A stretch of 64,000 nt of DNA, taken from positions 992,001 to 1,056,000 of the forward strand of contig JANTUC010000005.1 in NCBI GenBank assembly GCA_026873275.1, read 5' to 3'. The stretch's first letter is position 1; every line of letters begins with the position of its first letter. Below, piece after piece: positions 45,833 to 60,303 of this stretch. This DNA comes from Pseudopithomyces maydicus (lineage: Eukaryota > Ascomycota > Dothideomycetes > Pleosporales > Didymosphaeriaceae). The position numbers were made by a program, and so were the translations under genes. The notes below the pieces were generated by a model, which was given only the letters and a program-made list of their open reading frames with translations, did not search any database and was not told the DNA's origin.

Positions 45833-46904
45833 GTAGAAATATATATAACCTTTTATCATAATTATAATTTAAAAGTATAAGCTAATGCTTATTAAATTTA
45901 TTAATTGAGTAGTTAAATAAATTTTATAAAATTTAAAAATATAATTTTAGAAATTATTCCTTTAGCCTTTTAAAGATTATTTAAAATATATATATTATTA
46001 TATAGTACTTATATTTCTTTTTTAATATTTTTTATTTTTATATCTTTCACTCTTCTAATCAGCGCCTTTAAAGCTTTTTTATTAAAATATTTAAAATACT
46101 AGTATTAGAGCTTAGTAGAATCTATTTTAAGAATTAAAGTATAAAAGTTTTTAATCTTTTTATAAATAGGTAGCACACTTATAATAGTAGAATAATAAAA
46201 AATAAGGTTATACTTATACTTAAGCTTTATAAATATTAAATTATAATTAAATTTATTATAATATAGCGTACTATTATAATTTATATACTATATATTTTAC
46301 TTAAATAGTAGAGCTTTAGAAATAATATTTATATAAAAACCTTTTTATTATAATTATATTATTAAGCGTAGAAATACTACGCTTTCTATTAAGTATTATA
46401 AAGATTTCTTTAATAATTCTAATTTCTCTTTTTAGTATAGGGTAGGACGTAGTACCTATCTTAATTATATTATATATAAAGCTTTTTTTAAATAATCTTA
46501 GTATAAGTATTAAAATATTATTAATAAAATATATAATATCTTTATTACTTAAAATAGTGCTCCTTAAGAGTAGGTAAGTATTAAAGTTAAAAATTATATA
46601 TATACTTAATTTCTTTATAATATTTTTAATTATAAAATTAAATAGCGCAGTAATAATATTATTAAAAAAATCTTTTTAAAATTCTTTTCTTTTCATTTTA
46701 TTTCTTCTTTATAGTATTATATACCCAAGTATAATTTAAGTAAAGAAAATATATTAGGATCTTATCCTTCTCCTCTTTAATTAAAGTTGTTAACTTATTT
46801 TAATATAATTCTCAAATAGTAGTCTATAAGCACTTATATATATTTAATATTTTTAGAAAGCGGCAGCAAAGTAGTAACTAATTAAATAAAAATATATAAT
46901 AGAG
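45833..46904 (-). pseudogene. Copia-2: inverted Copia protease/gag-pre-integrase fragment
   Basis: The reverse complement of this segment aligns with Copia-1 from about 29340 to 30280. It includes the same DN-G-like protease region, the LNNIAIVEGF block and the following gag-pre-integrase stretch. It is truncated at the left by R1-G and at the right by the Gypsy-C terminus. Differences from Copia-1 are mainly transitions, and both copies are dead. Confidence 0.8.
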
Positions 46905-48479
46905 TGTAAGGGTCCTAGAGGCATCACAGAGGTCGAAGGGGCTACTTAGGTTAAATATAAAATAGTTATAATAGAGAGCTATCTAGGGCTATCTCTAAGG
47001 ATTTAAAATAGTACTAAGTTAACACTAGTTCTACTAACGTCCTACTTATTATTATTTAATTACTAAAAATTATCTAGAGGCTAAGAATTAGCTAGGGCCT
47101 AAAGATTAACTAGTACTAATTCTATAATACTATTTCCTCTCTCCTAAGAGTAGCTTTAAATACTTAATTAATTTTATAGATATCTAATAGAGCTATATAT
47201 TTTATTTCTATATAGGCTGTTCTCTTTTAATTAACTTAAGTTCTATACCTCGCAATCTCTTATTTATAAATCTTTTATTAGAATATATATAGGCGCTAGA
47301 ATATCCTCTTTATTATAGGCTACTATTTTATAGTTAACTTAAGTCCTATGCCCACAGCCTCTAGATTATCCTATTATTATATTACCTAAAGACTATTCTA
47401 TAACCTATTATACGCCTTTATTATATCCTTATTCTAATCTATTATATTTATATTTATATTTATTATATTAGCGTTCTTATATGCTGTGTCCTTATTTATT
47501 AATTATATTATTATATTTATTACTTTTATAATTATATCCTGCTAGGCAGCTAAAGTATTAAAGTTAATTAATATAGAAAGTTTTTTAAAGTTAATTTAAT
47601 AAAACCCCGCGATTAGCTGGGGGTAGTACTATAAATAAAATTATAATAGGGTTTTAAAGTTAGTAAATTATTCTAGTCCAGCTACTTTATCTTATATTTA
47701 AGTAATTTATTATTTTTATATAAGTCTATCTTGCACGAGTACCAGCACATAACTATATTTTTTATATTATATTACTTATTATCTTTTTTAAATTTTATTT
47801 AGTTAGTGTTCTAGACTTATCCTAGTAGGGGATTATTATTATATTAGTATAGTAGCTAAATATAAAAGATATTATAAAATTAACTTATTTTTAATAATAG
47901 GTCTAGTTTAAATACCTTACTACTAACAGCGCGGATTACTTAAAATAGATTTTAATTTTTAAAATTTAGAGAGTGGCTAGATTGCTTAGTAAGAAAATTA
48001 TATATATTTAATATAATTTAATTTCTAATCTATATATATGGCGTGGGCTCCTAGTATTTATTTATATATTTAATTTACTTCTTACGGGCCTACGCTAAAT
48101 TATTTTATAGAAAAGCTCTTAGACAGGTAATAGTATTTATAAGTTATTAAGTTTAAGCGCAGTCTAACTTAGCTAAAATAATTAGGCCTTATATTAGAGG
48201 GGTCCTTAAGGCCTATTTATTAGTATTATTATAAAACTAGTAGCCCTTAGTAGTAAGAAAGGGTAATATACCTATAGATTTACTTAGAATAGAATTAGTA
48301 ATAAATTTAGTAATAGGCAGGTAGGTCGCCTAGTTATTTTATTAATAATTAATATAGAATTAGAGGTACTATTTTAGCTAAGTATTAGTATTTTTAATTT
48401 AATTATTAGTCTCTAAGTAGTAGGCTATAGAAAGCTTTAATTTATATTTTAATTTAGTATAAAACTCCCTCTAAAAGTG

Positions 48480-49000
48480 TAAAATAAACTATTTTTTATA
48501 ATTATTAACAATCTTTTATAGGTATCCCTCCTCCCTTTATATTCACTATAGGAAGGTATCTACTACTATAAAGATATTTATTTTATTTATAATAATAAAC
48601 TTTTTCTTCTTACTTAGGCAGTTAACTACTATAAAAATATTTTAGTATAATTAGTCTTGCGCGGTACTAGGTAAAAAGTTAATAATAAAATTTATTAAGA
48701 TATACTACTAGTATTAGTCTAAAATAAATAGTAGTTAAAGTAAATTATATTTCTATTTACAGCTTGCCTTACTCCTTTAATATACTAGATAGGCTTTAAT
48801 ATATCTAGTAATATTTATAGTAAGCTAGGGCTAGTAGTAATATTAAGTAACTCTAATATATATATTCTCTTATTTAGAATACTCTGTAATAGGTATTTTA
48901 TAATATTTACTTAGAATTCTAGTCTATAACTCCTTTTTATTTAGTATATATATATAGTTGCGGACGACTAGGAGCCCCTTATAAAATATATAATTAAAAA
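48480..49000 (-). pseudogene. Gypsy-C integrase (dead)
   Basis: The minus frame reads a degraded zinc-binding region, then LPP/LPST-like sequence and IFIVVDRLSK followed by a Lys-rich stretch and FIVVDTFL. This corresponds to the catalytic core block D-x-I-x-V-V-V-D-R-L-S-K of Gypsy integrases. It is followed by EEGYPIKD-like sequence, as in fungal elements of this group. Stops and frame damage are frequent. Confidence 0.75.
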
Positions 49001-49339
49001 TTTTTAGTTAAAAGCTTTATTTAATTAAGTTAATAAATAGCTAGTAGGCGTTCTACTAAAGCGCTTCCTAAATAATTTAGTAAATTATATTCTTTAGGCT
49101 AATAGCTTATATATTATATATTAATATATCTTCTGCTTTAGAGACGTCTATTATAATTCTCTTAAGAATAGTTTTAAATATAAGGGCTTTCTATAGCGCT
49201 AGTATAATATAGATATATAAGACTTTTGCTAGAGTAACTAGCGTATATTTTATTTATTTAGTAATAGTAAGTGCTAGGGCAATAATATAATAGTTACCTT
49301 TTTTTAAAAAGCTTTAAGTAAAGAATTACTTAGACCTAG

Positions 49340-49700
49340 TACTAGCGGTAGGCGTTATTATTATCTTATAATAAGTTACTAAGCTATTTTATAAAAATAT
49401 TTAGCTTAGTGCTCTGCTTTCTAGAGTAGTAATAGATTTTAAAATTAAACTTTACTAGGAACTTAGCCTACTATATTTATTATTAATTTAGGCGCTTAAT
49501 AGTTATAAAGTACTAGAAAGCTTAGTAATTAAAGAGAATTTTAATAGGTAATAGGGTACCTACTAGATTAGTCTACTATTCTTTAAAAATTTAAATAATT
49601 ACTAGTAGCTTCTTATTATAGATTTTATAATTATATTCTGCTGGCGTTATCTTATATAATAAAAAAACTACTAAATATAATATACTATTTTTATTCTTTT
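49340..49700 (-). pseudogene. Gypsy-C RNase H (dead)
   Basis: The minus frame reads TPAEYNYKIYNKKLLVII, then GTLLPIKIL, AKFLVKFNFKIYYYSRKQ and TKLNIF. These match P-A-E-x-N-Y-E-I-Y-D-K-E-L-L-A-I-I, the D-H-x-x-L neighbourhood and Y-R-P-G-K-x-N-x-x-A-D-x-L of Gypsy RNase H. Asp and Gly codons are changed in the RIP pattern. Confidence 0.82.
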
Positions 49701-49949
49701 ATAATAGAACTACTGTAGCTATAAAATTAAAATATTAGTTTTTAGCTATATCTCCTTATTAGAATTAAAGTATTTAAATATAAGGGTAGTTATAAATACT
49801 TTCTTAAGCGCCTTAAACGCTAACTCTATAAGGAATTAAGTAGAGACTAAAAAGGATCTTTTAAGTATATTTTTTTAAATAAGTATAGTTAGCGGCTTAT
49901 AAATTATACTAAAATTTTAAATAAACTATTAATAAAAATTTGCGAAGCC

Positions 49950-50700
49950 TAGAAAGGCTTAAATATTTTTTAAGTATTAGGGAAGTTATTATTCTAGTAT
50001 AATAATTACCTTTTCTAGGTCTATTTTAATACCTATAATAATAATAATAATAAGTCTTAAATATTTATCTGCTTTATATAAAAACAGTACTTATTAATAT
50101 TTATAAAGACGCAAGTCTAGTCTAGTTAATAAAGTATCTAGAGTATATATTTTTTATATTTACTTTTATCCTTACTGTATATTAATATATTATCTAAATA
50201 AATAATATAGAAATTATTTAGGTGCTTATATAGTAGGTTATTAATAAAATTTTAAAAAGTATTTAGCGCGTTGCAGAGACTAAAGGATATTACTATATAT
50301 TTATAGAGTCTATAGTAGGAGAGAAAGACTATCTTCTTTTTATTCCCTTTCTTTATTTATATAGTATTAAAAGCGGCAATAATATCTAAAATAGTTATAA
50401 TTTAGATTTTATTTATTTATACTAAAGTCTCTTTAATAGAGGGCGGCGTAGTTTAATTTTTTTAGTAATAATATTTAGCACACAGTAATTAATATATATT
50501 TAAAGGCCCCCTTTTAACTTATAGACTATTAGTACAGGCGCAGCGAAAGGCAATTAATTAAATTAAATAAATTCTTTAACTACTATTTTATTAATATATT
50601 CTTTAATTATTAAAGCTTTAAATTATAATAAACTATATATATGCAGCCTTAATAGGCAGTAATTAATTAGCTTAATAAAATAGTCTACTCTAGATTACCT
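49950..50700 (-). pseudogene. Gypsy-C reverse transcriptase (dead)
   Basis: The minus frame reads LPFAAPVLIVYKLKGGLQ (fingers), INYCVLNIITKK, an F-x-x-x-I-N-N-L-L segment, and the catalytic box YLDNILIYSKD (complement of about 50170-50202), where D-D has become D-N. Further on is YLGLI-like sequence before the thumb and connection. The family is Ty3/Gypsy and is distinct from LTR-A, whose box is F-x-x-I-Y-I-R-G. Confidence 0.88.
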
Positions 50701-52536
50701 GAAAAGAAGTTTATTTACCTTAATAGAATTAAAAATATAAATTATTTAATAGTAAGTAGCTAAGAGCTTAGTAAGGATTTTAATTATCTTTTAAAGTGGT
50801 TAGGTTATCTTATCTATATATTTATTATAATTAGTCTAACTAATCGCGGCAAGATTTATATATAATATAAATACTTATCTATTATAGTCTCTAATAGCTT
50901 TAGCTTCTTCTTTAGGCTAAGCTAAATATTTTTAATTCTATAATTATAGCTAGATATAGTTTTCTAAATTTTTTATAACTATAGAGTAAGTAATTATACT
51001 AAAGATTAGTTTAATCTTCCCTATCTTAGTAGATAAGAGCTATTTCTTATTAGCGGAAACTTCTTTATAATATATAATTTTAGCGCGTCTATACTATAAG
51101 CAGTTTATTAAGTAGTAAAAGGAGTTAAAGATTATTACCTAATTATATAACTCTAGTATTAAATTATACAGCTGTAGCTAATCTATATCTAATATTAAAT
51201 TAAAGATATCTATATTAGTAATAAAATAGATTATATAGTATAAGTAGATTCTATATTAAATAGTAAAATTTATAGCCTCTTCTAATTATCTAATAACTTT
51301 CTTATTAGCTAAGGCTAAGCTTACTAGACTTATTACTTTATATTATAATAATTAGTATTATTAAATATATTATTTACTTAGAAAGCTGGTGCTAGCACTA
51401 GTATTAATAAACTAATATATATATACTTATTATTTTAAAGCGTTTAACTTAATAAGGTACTAAAATTACAGCTATAAAATACTAAATACTAATTTATTAG
51501 AGATAATAGTTACAGAGATTTAATAAAGATAAATAACATTAATTTTTATTTCTATATTTACTTTAAGGTCCTTAATATACTATTTTAGCTATATAAGGGT
51601 ATTCTTTATTTTATACTTTGTCTACTCTTAGGCGCGTTTTTACTTAAAAACTAGTAAAAATCTTAATAAATATTTTTATAGTCCTTCTTTATATTAAAAG
51701 GTGTATCCTCTTTTTAGAATACCTTAACTAGGGCTTATAACTTATTAATATATCTAAATAGAATATATAATATCTTAAAGTTGTTAGTTACCTTGTTATA
51801 CGCAAATATAAATATATAGTAAAGACTTTTAATTAGCTGTAATAGTATAGGGCTATTATTTTAATATTTAATTTAAGGATTAGTAGCGCGATAGTCTAGC
51901 TTATTATAATTAAAATAATACTTTTTTAATACTAAAATAATAAGCTCTCAGCGAGTGCGATTATATATTTTTTTTATAGAATTTTATAATATTTTTAGTT
52001 AGAGTACTACTAGGGATAAGGCAGTAACTGCTTATTAAGAGAATAAGAATATAAAAATAGGTATAATTTTAGCCTTTATAGTAATACTTTAGCCTAAGCT
52101 AATTTCTTTAAAAAAGTATTTTTAGAGGAAGATATAATCTATAAATTATTTATAAAACTTATTAAGAGCAGCTTTAATAGATGCCTATTTTACTAGCTTA
52201 GTATTAATTATATAATAAGTATACTAGCTTTTCTTAAAGTTAGTTAAATAAAAAAGATATAAAATAACTACTAAAAATTATACTTCCTATTTAGCTAAAG
52301 TCTTATTTAATTTCTACTTTAGTTCTTATATATAGAGCTTCTTTTAAGTGTTAACAGTATTATAATTATTAAAAAGAACGTAATTAAGAGGATGTCATAG
52401 TTTAGTAATAGTATAAGTATATAGTAAGATAAAATAAATCATTTTTATAGCTTTATTTTGCAGTCAGTTCTATATATAGTAAATATAGCCTATTTTATTA
52501 CTAATAGTTTATAGTTTATTAAAAAGGAGGAGATAC
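50701..52536 (-). other. Gypsy-C gag/protease region, not resolved
   Basis: By position this should hold the protease and gag of Gypsy-C. I could not read a zinc knuckle or a protease active-site block in it. There is no evidence of an independent gene. Confidence 0.45.
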
Positions 52537-52873
52537 TGAAGCAGTGCTGGGTGCGTATAAGGATTTTTAATTAGAATCCTACGGACGTCCCTAGCAGAGC
52601 GAGAAATCCAGGAATGTTAGGCGCCTATAGTAGTAGTAGTTAGAGGAGTTACTGTATAGGTATAGTAGACTAATATAATATATATAATAAATTAAAACTA
52701 TTTAGTAGAAAGGCCTTATTATCGTTTTTATCTAAGTTATAAAGTATAAAGGTAAAATAATTCTCCTATTAAGGATCTTTCCTAATAAATATACTAATTA
52801 AAGCCTTACCTAATACTATATAATTAATTAATTAAATTATTTATTTATAAAGAGACCACCTCCCTATAATATA
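52537..52873 (-). repeat. LTR-A copy 3, 3' LTR
   Basis: 337 bp. Minus-strand end gcactgcttca and start tatattatagggaggtgg. It is the least RIP-mutated of the four LTR-A LTRs at its 3' end, keeping cccagcactgcttca intact. The base run just outside, gatac, should recur at the far end beyond the window. Confidence 0.92.
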
Positions 52874-55800
52874 ATTCTTTTAAACTTTTCGTCTTATAGT
52901 CCTATTATAAGACTAAAAGACCAGAACTTAAATCCTTCTACTATAATAAATATATTAATTTAATTAATAACTCTATTTTTTTAAGAAGAGTATAATAACT
53001 ATCTTTTATATAATTCTCTTTATATACTCTAACCCTCCTTAGTAGTACCCTACTATTATATAAAAGTTACTATTATATTATTTTAAGTAAAGCTAGTTTT
53101 AAATGCCGCTAAGCTAGTATATTACTTATAAATAAAAAAGTATAATTAATCTAGTAGCTTATATTATTTAATAGACTTTAGTTTAAAGGCCCTTTTTTTA
53201 GTTACCTTATAAGTCTCTTATACTTAAATAGTTTAGGTAGTAATATTATTATAATAGGCTTATACTACCTCCTTTTATTTCTTTTTTATAAAATTCTTCC
53301 TTTTAAGCAGATTATGCAGGGCCTATTCTACCTAAATATTATTTTATAGTTTTTAATAGATTAACGCCTATATAATTATATTTTTAAAAATTAGTCTATT
53401 ATTGCCTAGGAAGGGCCACTTAATACCCCTAAATATATTTAAATATTTTAAGGGCGTATATAAGGCTATAGTTAAATACTAATAGATAAGCGTAATTTCC
53501 TTATAAGTACCTATTTTTAGATTCTTTATTATATATCCGTTATTCTAGACGCGAATAAACTATAGTAATATTATATATTATTACTTAGTCGCATCGCTAG
53601 TCGATCTATAGAAAAGATATAAATTTAAGATATAAACTATTTTAGTCTTAATAGGGTATTTCTTCTATTTAAGCTTTAGATAAATAGTCTTTTATTTAAA
53701 TAGGAAGTCCTCTTTATCTTTTTATACCTTTATATAGCCTAACTTAAATAAATTCTTAAAGTCTCGCTATTGCTAGTACTCTACTAAGTATTTATAAAAA
53801 TTATTTAATAGCTTAGTGCAGTTCTTATTATTCTTATTATTTTATAAAATTAATTCTTATATTATCTTTACTTCTAAGTTGCTATACACCGCTTATATAA
53901 TATTTAAATTAATATAGCGAAAATATATCGCATTCTTAAGCTTTATAAACTTGGTATAGTAGGGGTAGCTAATTAACTTATACTACTTTTATAATATTAT
54001 ATATAGAATATAATATTCTAGATTAGTTTGTATAATAGTCTAAATAATAGAGTGGTATATAGTCTAGCACTAACTTAAGTTTAATTTCCTATTAATCTAG
54101 CGAGTGTAGAAGTTATATATATTATATAATTTATCTAGAATCTCTTTAAGCCAGTTATTTTAGAGTATTTAGCTAAAGATATTTTAGGTAATTATCCCTA
54201 TATTTTAAAACTATTAGATTATTAGTATAAGCCCTAGTATTCTAGTAATTATAAAATAATTAATAATAATAATTATCTTTGCTAGTATAAATTAATAAAA
54301 TATTAAATTATTTATCTTATAAAATTTGCGCTCCCCCTATTACTAAAGAATATAAGTAATAGTGCCTACTTTTATATCGCTTTACTAGTAAGGCTAGCTC
54401 TAGAGTACTAATAGGATATATATTATAGTAATATAGTTCTTAGCTTAAGTAGTTAAACTTATAAAGCTAATTATAATCTTTATATACTTATAATAAATTA
54501 TTTAGTTTTATTCTACGTTATACTTTAGGTATCTTAGTCCTTTAGAGACTCTCACGCGGTAAGTGTTATATTATACTTTAAATAGTTTTACTTATTTATT
54601 ATAGATTAGTATCTTCTTATATAATTATTTCTTTAAAGCCTTTTTTAGGAACTGCACTGTCTACCAATCTAGCTATTTATATTTATAGAAATAGGTATCC
54701 TTTTATACTATATAGTTATATATTATTAATTTATCCTCCTAATCTTACGTAATATTATTAAGGAAAAAAATATAGGCACTCTTAATATAGCTAAGTATTT
54801 AATACTTTATATATATTATCCCTTTCTAGTTATTACACTATTTAACGCTGACTTAGCGAATAGTAGTTAAAAAAATTCTAGAGTACTATATAGAAACTAT
54901 TTAAATATATTATACCTTTCTATATCCTATAGAAGCCTATTTATATCTAATTTTACCGCATTTACTAATTAAAACTATATATTCTTTATTGCTAAAATTA
55001 TATTACTAATTATTTTTAAATTAAATAGGGCAGGTAGGGTAAGGGCACTTATTATAAATAGGCGATCTAGTACTGCCTCTATTATAAGTAATATTAATAT
55101 TTTATAAAAGAGAGTAATTCTCTACACGCGCTTTCTAGCTAAGCTTATAAATAAATTCTATAAGGATTTTATAGCCTATTCTATTATTTAGGTGGTATAG
55201 GGTAAAATTAAGTTAATTATTATAATAAATACTTAAGGGCTCACTAAACTCTTAGTTTAAGAAATAGGAGGAGTCTATTTTAGACTTATTTTTATAAGCT
55301 CCCCTCTTTTTTAGGGACTAATTAGAATAAGTAAAAATAAGTTCTTTAAATAAAACTAAAACTACTACTTATTTTTAAACTCCTCTATAGGGGTTGCTAT
55401 CCCTTTAGCTTCTTTAGGTTCTATAATAATTTATTTATATACTAAAAGTTTAAGAGGTTAAGTATAGCTCTAGATTAGTTAAAGTTATTTATTTTACTCT
55501 TGCTAGCCTTCTTCTAGATTATTATAAAAGTAGTTTTAATCTTTTAAATATCTATAATAATAAGGTACTATATCTTATTAATCCTAGATCTTAGTATCTA
55601 GCTCTTATTTAATTAATATATAATTTAAGTAGATAGAAGCCAATAGACGCTTATTAAATTCTTAATTTATAAAGTAATATATTATAGTCTAGTTAGAGCA
55701 TCGCGCTACGCCTATAGTTATAAAAAGTAGAGCTATATAATATTATTAATTAAATTAGGGCCCTAATACTCCTCTACTCTTCTAAATATATTAATTATTT

Positions 55801-58800
55801 CCTTTATATACTTCTCCTCTAAGGTCTATATATCTTAGACCTATAAATAGACCTCTATTAATATTAAGAGTCCCCTAAAGAGTTAAATTACTTTTTAATT
55901 CTACTTAATATATTTTCCCAGCGCTATAATAATAGTAATAAATTTTATAAAGTTATTACTATATATATATAAGATTTTTTAATAAATCTTTTAACGCGTA
56001 GCCAGCGACTGCTAATAAGTGGCGTATAAATAATTACTAATAGTTAAGTTTCTATCTAACAGGATGTATTATTAATAATTAGCTAAATTATTAAATCTTT
56101 ATAATATTATCTGCTAGCTACTATCTAATTATATAATATACTTTTTAGGGCTCTCCTAGTTTTAGCTTAACGCTATAATAATTATAATAAAAGGGGTATT
56201 TCTTATAAGTAATATCTATTTAGCGGTCTTTTACCCTATAAACTATCTCTTTTAACTTATTTTTAGTATACTATCTCTTTTAAGGATTCTAAGCAGATAT
56301 TAAGGACAACTAATATTTTAAAATAAATAATTAAGATTAAGGTATTAATAAAGATAATTAATAAATTTATAAAATAAGAGAAAGTAGAGCAGGTAGCAGG
56401 AAGGCCTTTTTTATTTATTATTTTTTTAATTTTAGCCTCTATTTATACCTCTACTTATTCTTTACTACTACCTAATAATTACCTAATTTATAAATAAGTA
56501 AAACACCTTATTCTCTAACTACTACTTTATAGACCCTTTTTTTAATTTAACCTCTCTTTTTATATACTCTTTAATTCACTATCCCCTTATTAAACCTATT
56601 ATTTAATATCCCTTTATTAGCTTATACCTAACCACCATTCTTATTAACCCCTTAATTCTAATTTATAAGGCTCCCGCATTCACGCTGCGCTTATATAATA
56701 TAATAGTATATTTATTTATAATTATTTATAGGCTATTCTATTTATTTATTATATTTAACTAGGCTATTTATTAGTATTATAAATATTACCCTATCTTTTT
56801 ATTTACTAATTAGGACGCTATTTATTATTAAGCTAATTTAAGAACGTTTACCCCGCAAGTTTATAGTATTATTAAGTTACGCTATATATTAGTATATAGA
56901 GGCTAATAATACTAAAGAGGTCTAGTATAGGTTAGTATAATTAATTAAGTTAAATTATTTAATAAGATAGTAAATAGGTCACTTATATACTATCTTATTA
57001 GTTAGTATATTACGCTAGTGCACTCTAGCGCTATTTTAAGCCGTAAAAATACTAAATATTCTTATTATTATTATCTTAACTATATCGCCAAAACTCAAAT
57101 TTTTCTACGCCTATATACTTATAATCCTTTTAAACTTTTTTATTATAGTCTTTTATAACTTCTAAATTATAAAGCTAACTCTTTTCCTTAGAATTCTAAC
57201 TCTAAAATACTAATTAAATTATTTATTATTACTTACTACTCTTCCTTATTTAATAAGACACCTAAATTATCCTCTTTTAAATACTTAAAATAATTATCTC
57301 TGTGAATATCTATATAGGGGATCCTAATATTAGAGTAGTATAATTAATATTCTAATACTATTAGTTTAGAGTTCCTATTTTAAGGATATTAACTCTCTAC
57401 TATCTATAACTATATTTTCTAAATATTTTTTAAATTTTTATTATAATATAGGTCGCTATCCTATAGTTTTAGGGGTAATATAGAGTCGTTATTTATTTTT
57501 AATTAATAGAATATTTTAAGCTTATATCCTAGTATTATTATATAAAACTTTACTTTATCTAATTTAGTAAGGCGATAGTAACTATAATCCTAGTATATTT
57601 TAACTACCCTATATAGCCTTAACTATTTTAGGTTAAGTTTTTACTTTTTAGATATATCTACCTTCCTAAATAAATTCTATAACAGGATTATATCTTCTAT
57701 ATTAATATCTTAGTAAAGAATTTCCTTATAAGTATTCTAGTATTCTTTTCTTTTAAGTCGTATTCTCCGCGTATACTCCCTAGATTCTATAATAATTTTA
57801 TTATAAATATTTAGCTGCGCTGCTTATATAGCTAATAATTATTCCCTATTATATACTAAATTCTATAAGAGTATCTACTAGGTTAGGATTTCTAGCTCTA
57901 TTAGAAAAATAAAATTCTATTTTATTATTAGCTATATAGGCGGGCAGCTAATAAACTTATAAATTAATACCCTATCCACTAATAATACTATAGAAAAATT
58001 ATTTACTTACTCTTTTTATAGCTTTGCTAAGGCCTTTATAATAAAGATATAATTAGATTCTATAAAGCTATTCGCTTAAGGGTTTTATACTAAAATAATT
58101 ACTTTCCTTATCCTCTATCTCTAAGCTAGCTTATTAAGCTATATTCTATTTTTAAAATTACTGTCTATTATAAGCTCTTAAATTTATAACTAGTAATAAA
58201 TAATATCTTTATAAAAGAACTTTATAATTTTCTTTAAACTAATTTTATAGAGCGCTTTTACTTCTAGCTAGCTAGTAACCTACTTTTAAATTACTATAAA
58301 GAATAAATACCCTCTACTACACGGCATATATACAACATCTATAAATACCTTTTTTTATAGAGTCTGGCTATATATAGTGGTTAGTATATACTATATCCTT
58401 TTTAATAAGTAAATTTAGTATTTAATATAAGTAGTAATATATTTCTTTACTATATCTTAGAGGTCCTTTTACTAGTATTATTAAATAATAGTAGTAGTGG
58501 TTTTATTAACGCCCTAATATCTAAATTATATATAAACCTTTATAATTATAACTTCTTAAATTATTTTATTATCTATAACTCTCTTTACCGCTATATTTCT
58601 AGACGCCTTTTTAAATAGTATTAAATTTAAGAAGTAGAAAATTAAAGTTTACTACTTTTATACTCTTCTCTTCCTAATTAGTATTTTTATAGGAATGCGC
58701 TAATATACTAAATACTAAATAATTTCCTTAAACTTATCCTTATATCTAGCCTCTAGTAGATAGTCGTCTATAGGTGTTTTATAAGTTAATAGATTATATT

Positions 58801-59512
58801 CTATACTTTTATATATAGTATAGTTAATATATATATCTAGATTATCCTTAAGGTTTTCTAGCGACTGCCAGCTATCTAATTAAGGATATTAAAATAATAT
58901 ATCTATAATAATATACTTCTTTCCTTTTATATATTTAATCTTAAAGTCTTATAGTAAGATAGCAGCTATTTACTAATTTATTAATAAGTCTAGCACCTCT
59001 ATACTTACCTAATTTAATTAGTAAATTAAGACTTAAGCGTTTATTTTAATTATAAAATACACCCTATAAAGATAGTGCTACAGCTTCTTTAGTACTTATA
59101 ATATTACTTTAGTTTCTAATTTAGTAAAGTACCACTTCTGCTATTCTATAAATTATATAATACTTTTAAACTATATAGGGTGATGCTTCCCGTTAGCTCC
59201 TAATTATTTAATTACTACTTTTACTTTCTAGGCGCTTATATTTACTTCTAAATATACTATTTACCTAAAGTTATAATTTAGTGCTACTAGCGCTAGTATT
59301 AATATAATAGTATATTTAAGCCTATCTATAACTTCCTACTAAAGTTCTCTCTATAAAAAATTAATATCCTTTTTTATTAGGTAGAAGAGAGGCTTCGTAA
59401 TTAGTGTAAAATAATAGACTTATTACTAGTAGTAAATATATATCCCTATAAATATTCTAATCTCCTTCTAGTTATAATATACTAGTTAATTAAGAATCTT
59501 TTTTATTTTAAA

Positions 59513-60303
59513 CTTCTAAGGGTATTATTCTACAGCATTAACCTTATAGCTAATTATTATTAGATAATTTATTCCCTAAAAATATTTTATTTTAGATATT
59601 ATACCTCTAGCCCTCTCTATATCTACTAAGACTTAGTTTATTTTCTAAATATATTTTAGCACGCATTTATAGACACTAAGTAATTTTAATACTAGTAATA
59701 AATCTACTTCCCTTTTACTCCCCCTATATATATATTATTAATAAATAAGGTATAATTATATAGGTAGTATTCTTATAGGACTTTAAAAATAGCGCAAAAG
59801 AATATAATAGGTATATTTATTACACCTTAGGGTAGAGTGCACTATTATACTAGTAGACTAACTATTATAATAATAATAATATTATAACTATCTTTATAAA
59901 ACTCTAATTAGTCGTACTCTAAGAAGAAATTTATTAGTATAATTAGGAAACTGCTAGTAAACATCTCTAAGAAGTTATTTATATATAGTAAAAATATTAT
60001 ATTTTATATAGTTATCTTATTTATCTTCTGGGCGTTAAAAATAAACTAATACTTAGAGTCCTTCTTTAGCACTAAGAATTACAAATTATAATATTAATTA
60101 TTATACTCTTCTATAATATTTTATATAATATATTCTTATACTATCCCTATTACTATATCCTACAGCTTTTTTAGAGGTTAGAAAATAGACTTCTATTAAA
60201 TAATATACTTAATAGTATAAATTTAATATAGTAATATTATATTAGGAAAGAACCTTTCTACTTTATTAAAATTAAATATAATTACCCCCTCTTAATTATA
60301 TAT
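59513..60303 (-). pseudogene. LTR-A copy 3, reverse transcriptase (dead)
   Basis: The minus frame around 59735-59850 reads a P-I-I-F-F-C-A-I-F-K-V-L-Q-like stretch followed by LFINNIYIGG, collinear with the RT of copy 1. The catalytic Asp pair is again Asn-Asn. The rest was placed by collinearity and contains many stops. Confidence 0.82.

Larger units (their letters stand above)
46905..52536 (-). mobile_element. Gypsy-C: 3' part of a minus-strand Ty3/Gypsy element
   Basis: Its terminal sequence begins at tgtaagggtcctagagg (46905, the 3' end of the element on minus). Reading leftward on minus from 52536 come the expected gag/protease region (unresolved), RT (about 49950-50700), RNase H (about 49340-49700) and integrase (about 48480-49000). 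It is cut at 52537 by LTR-A copy 3, so its 5' LTR must lie beyond the window. The inner edge of its 3' LTR could not be placed because no second LTR is visible. Confidence 0.8.
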
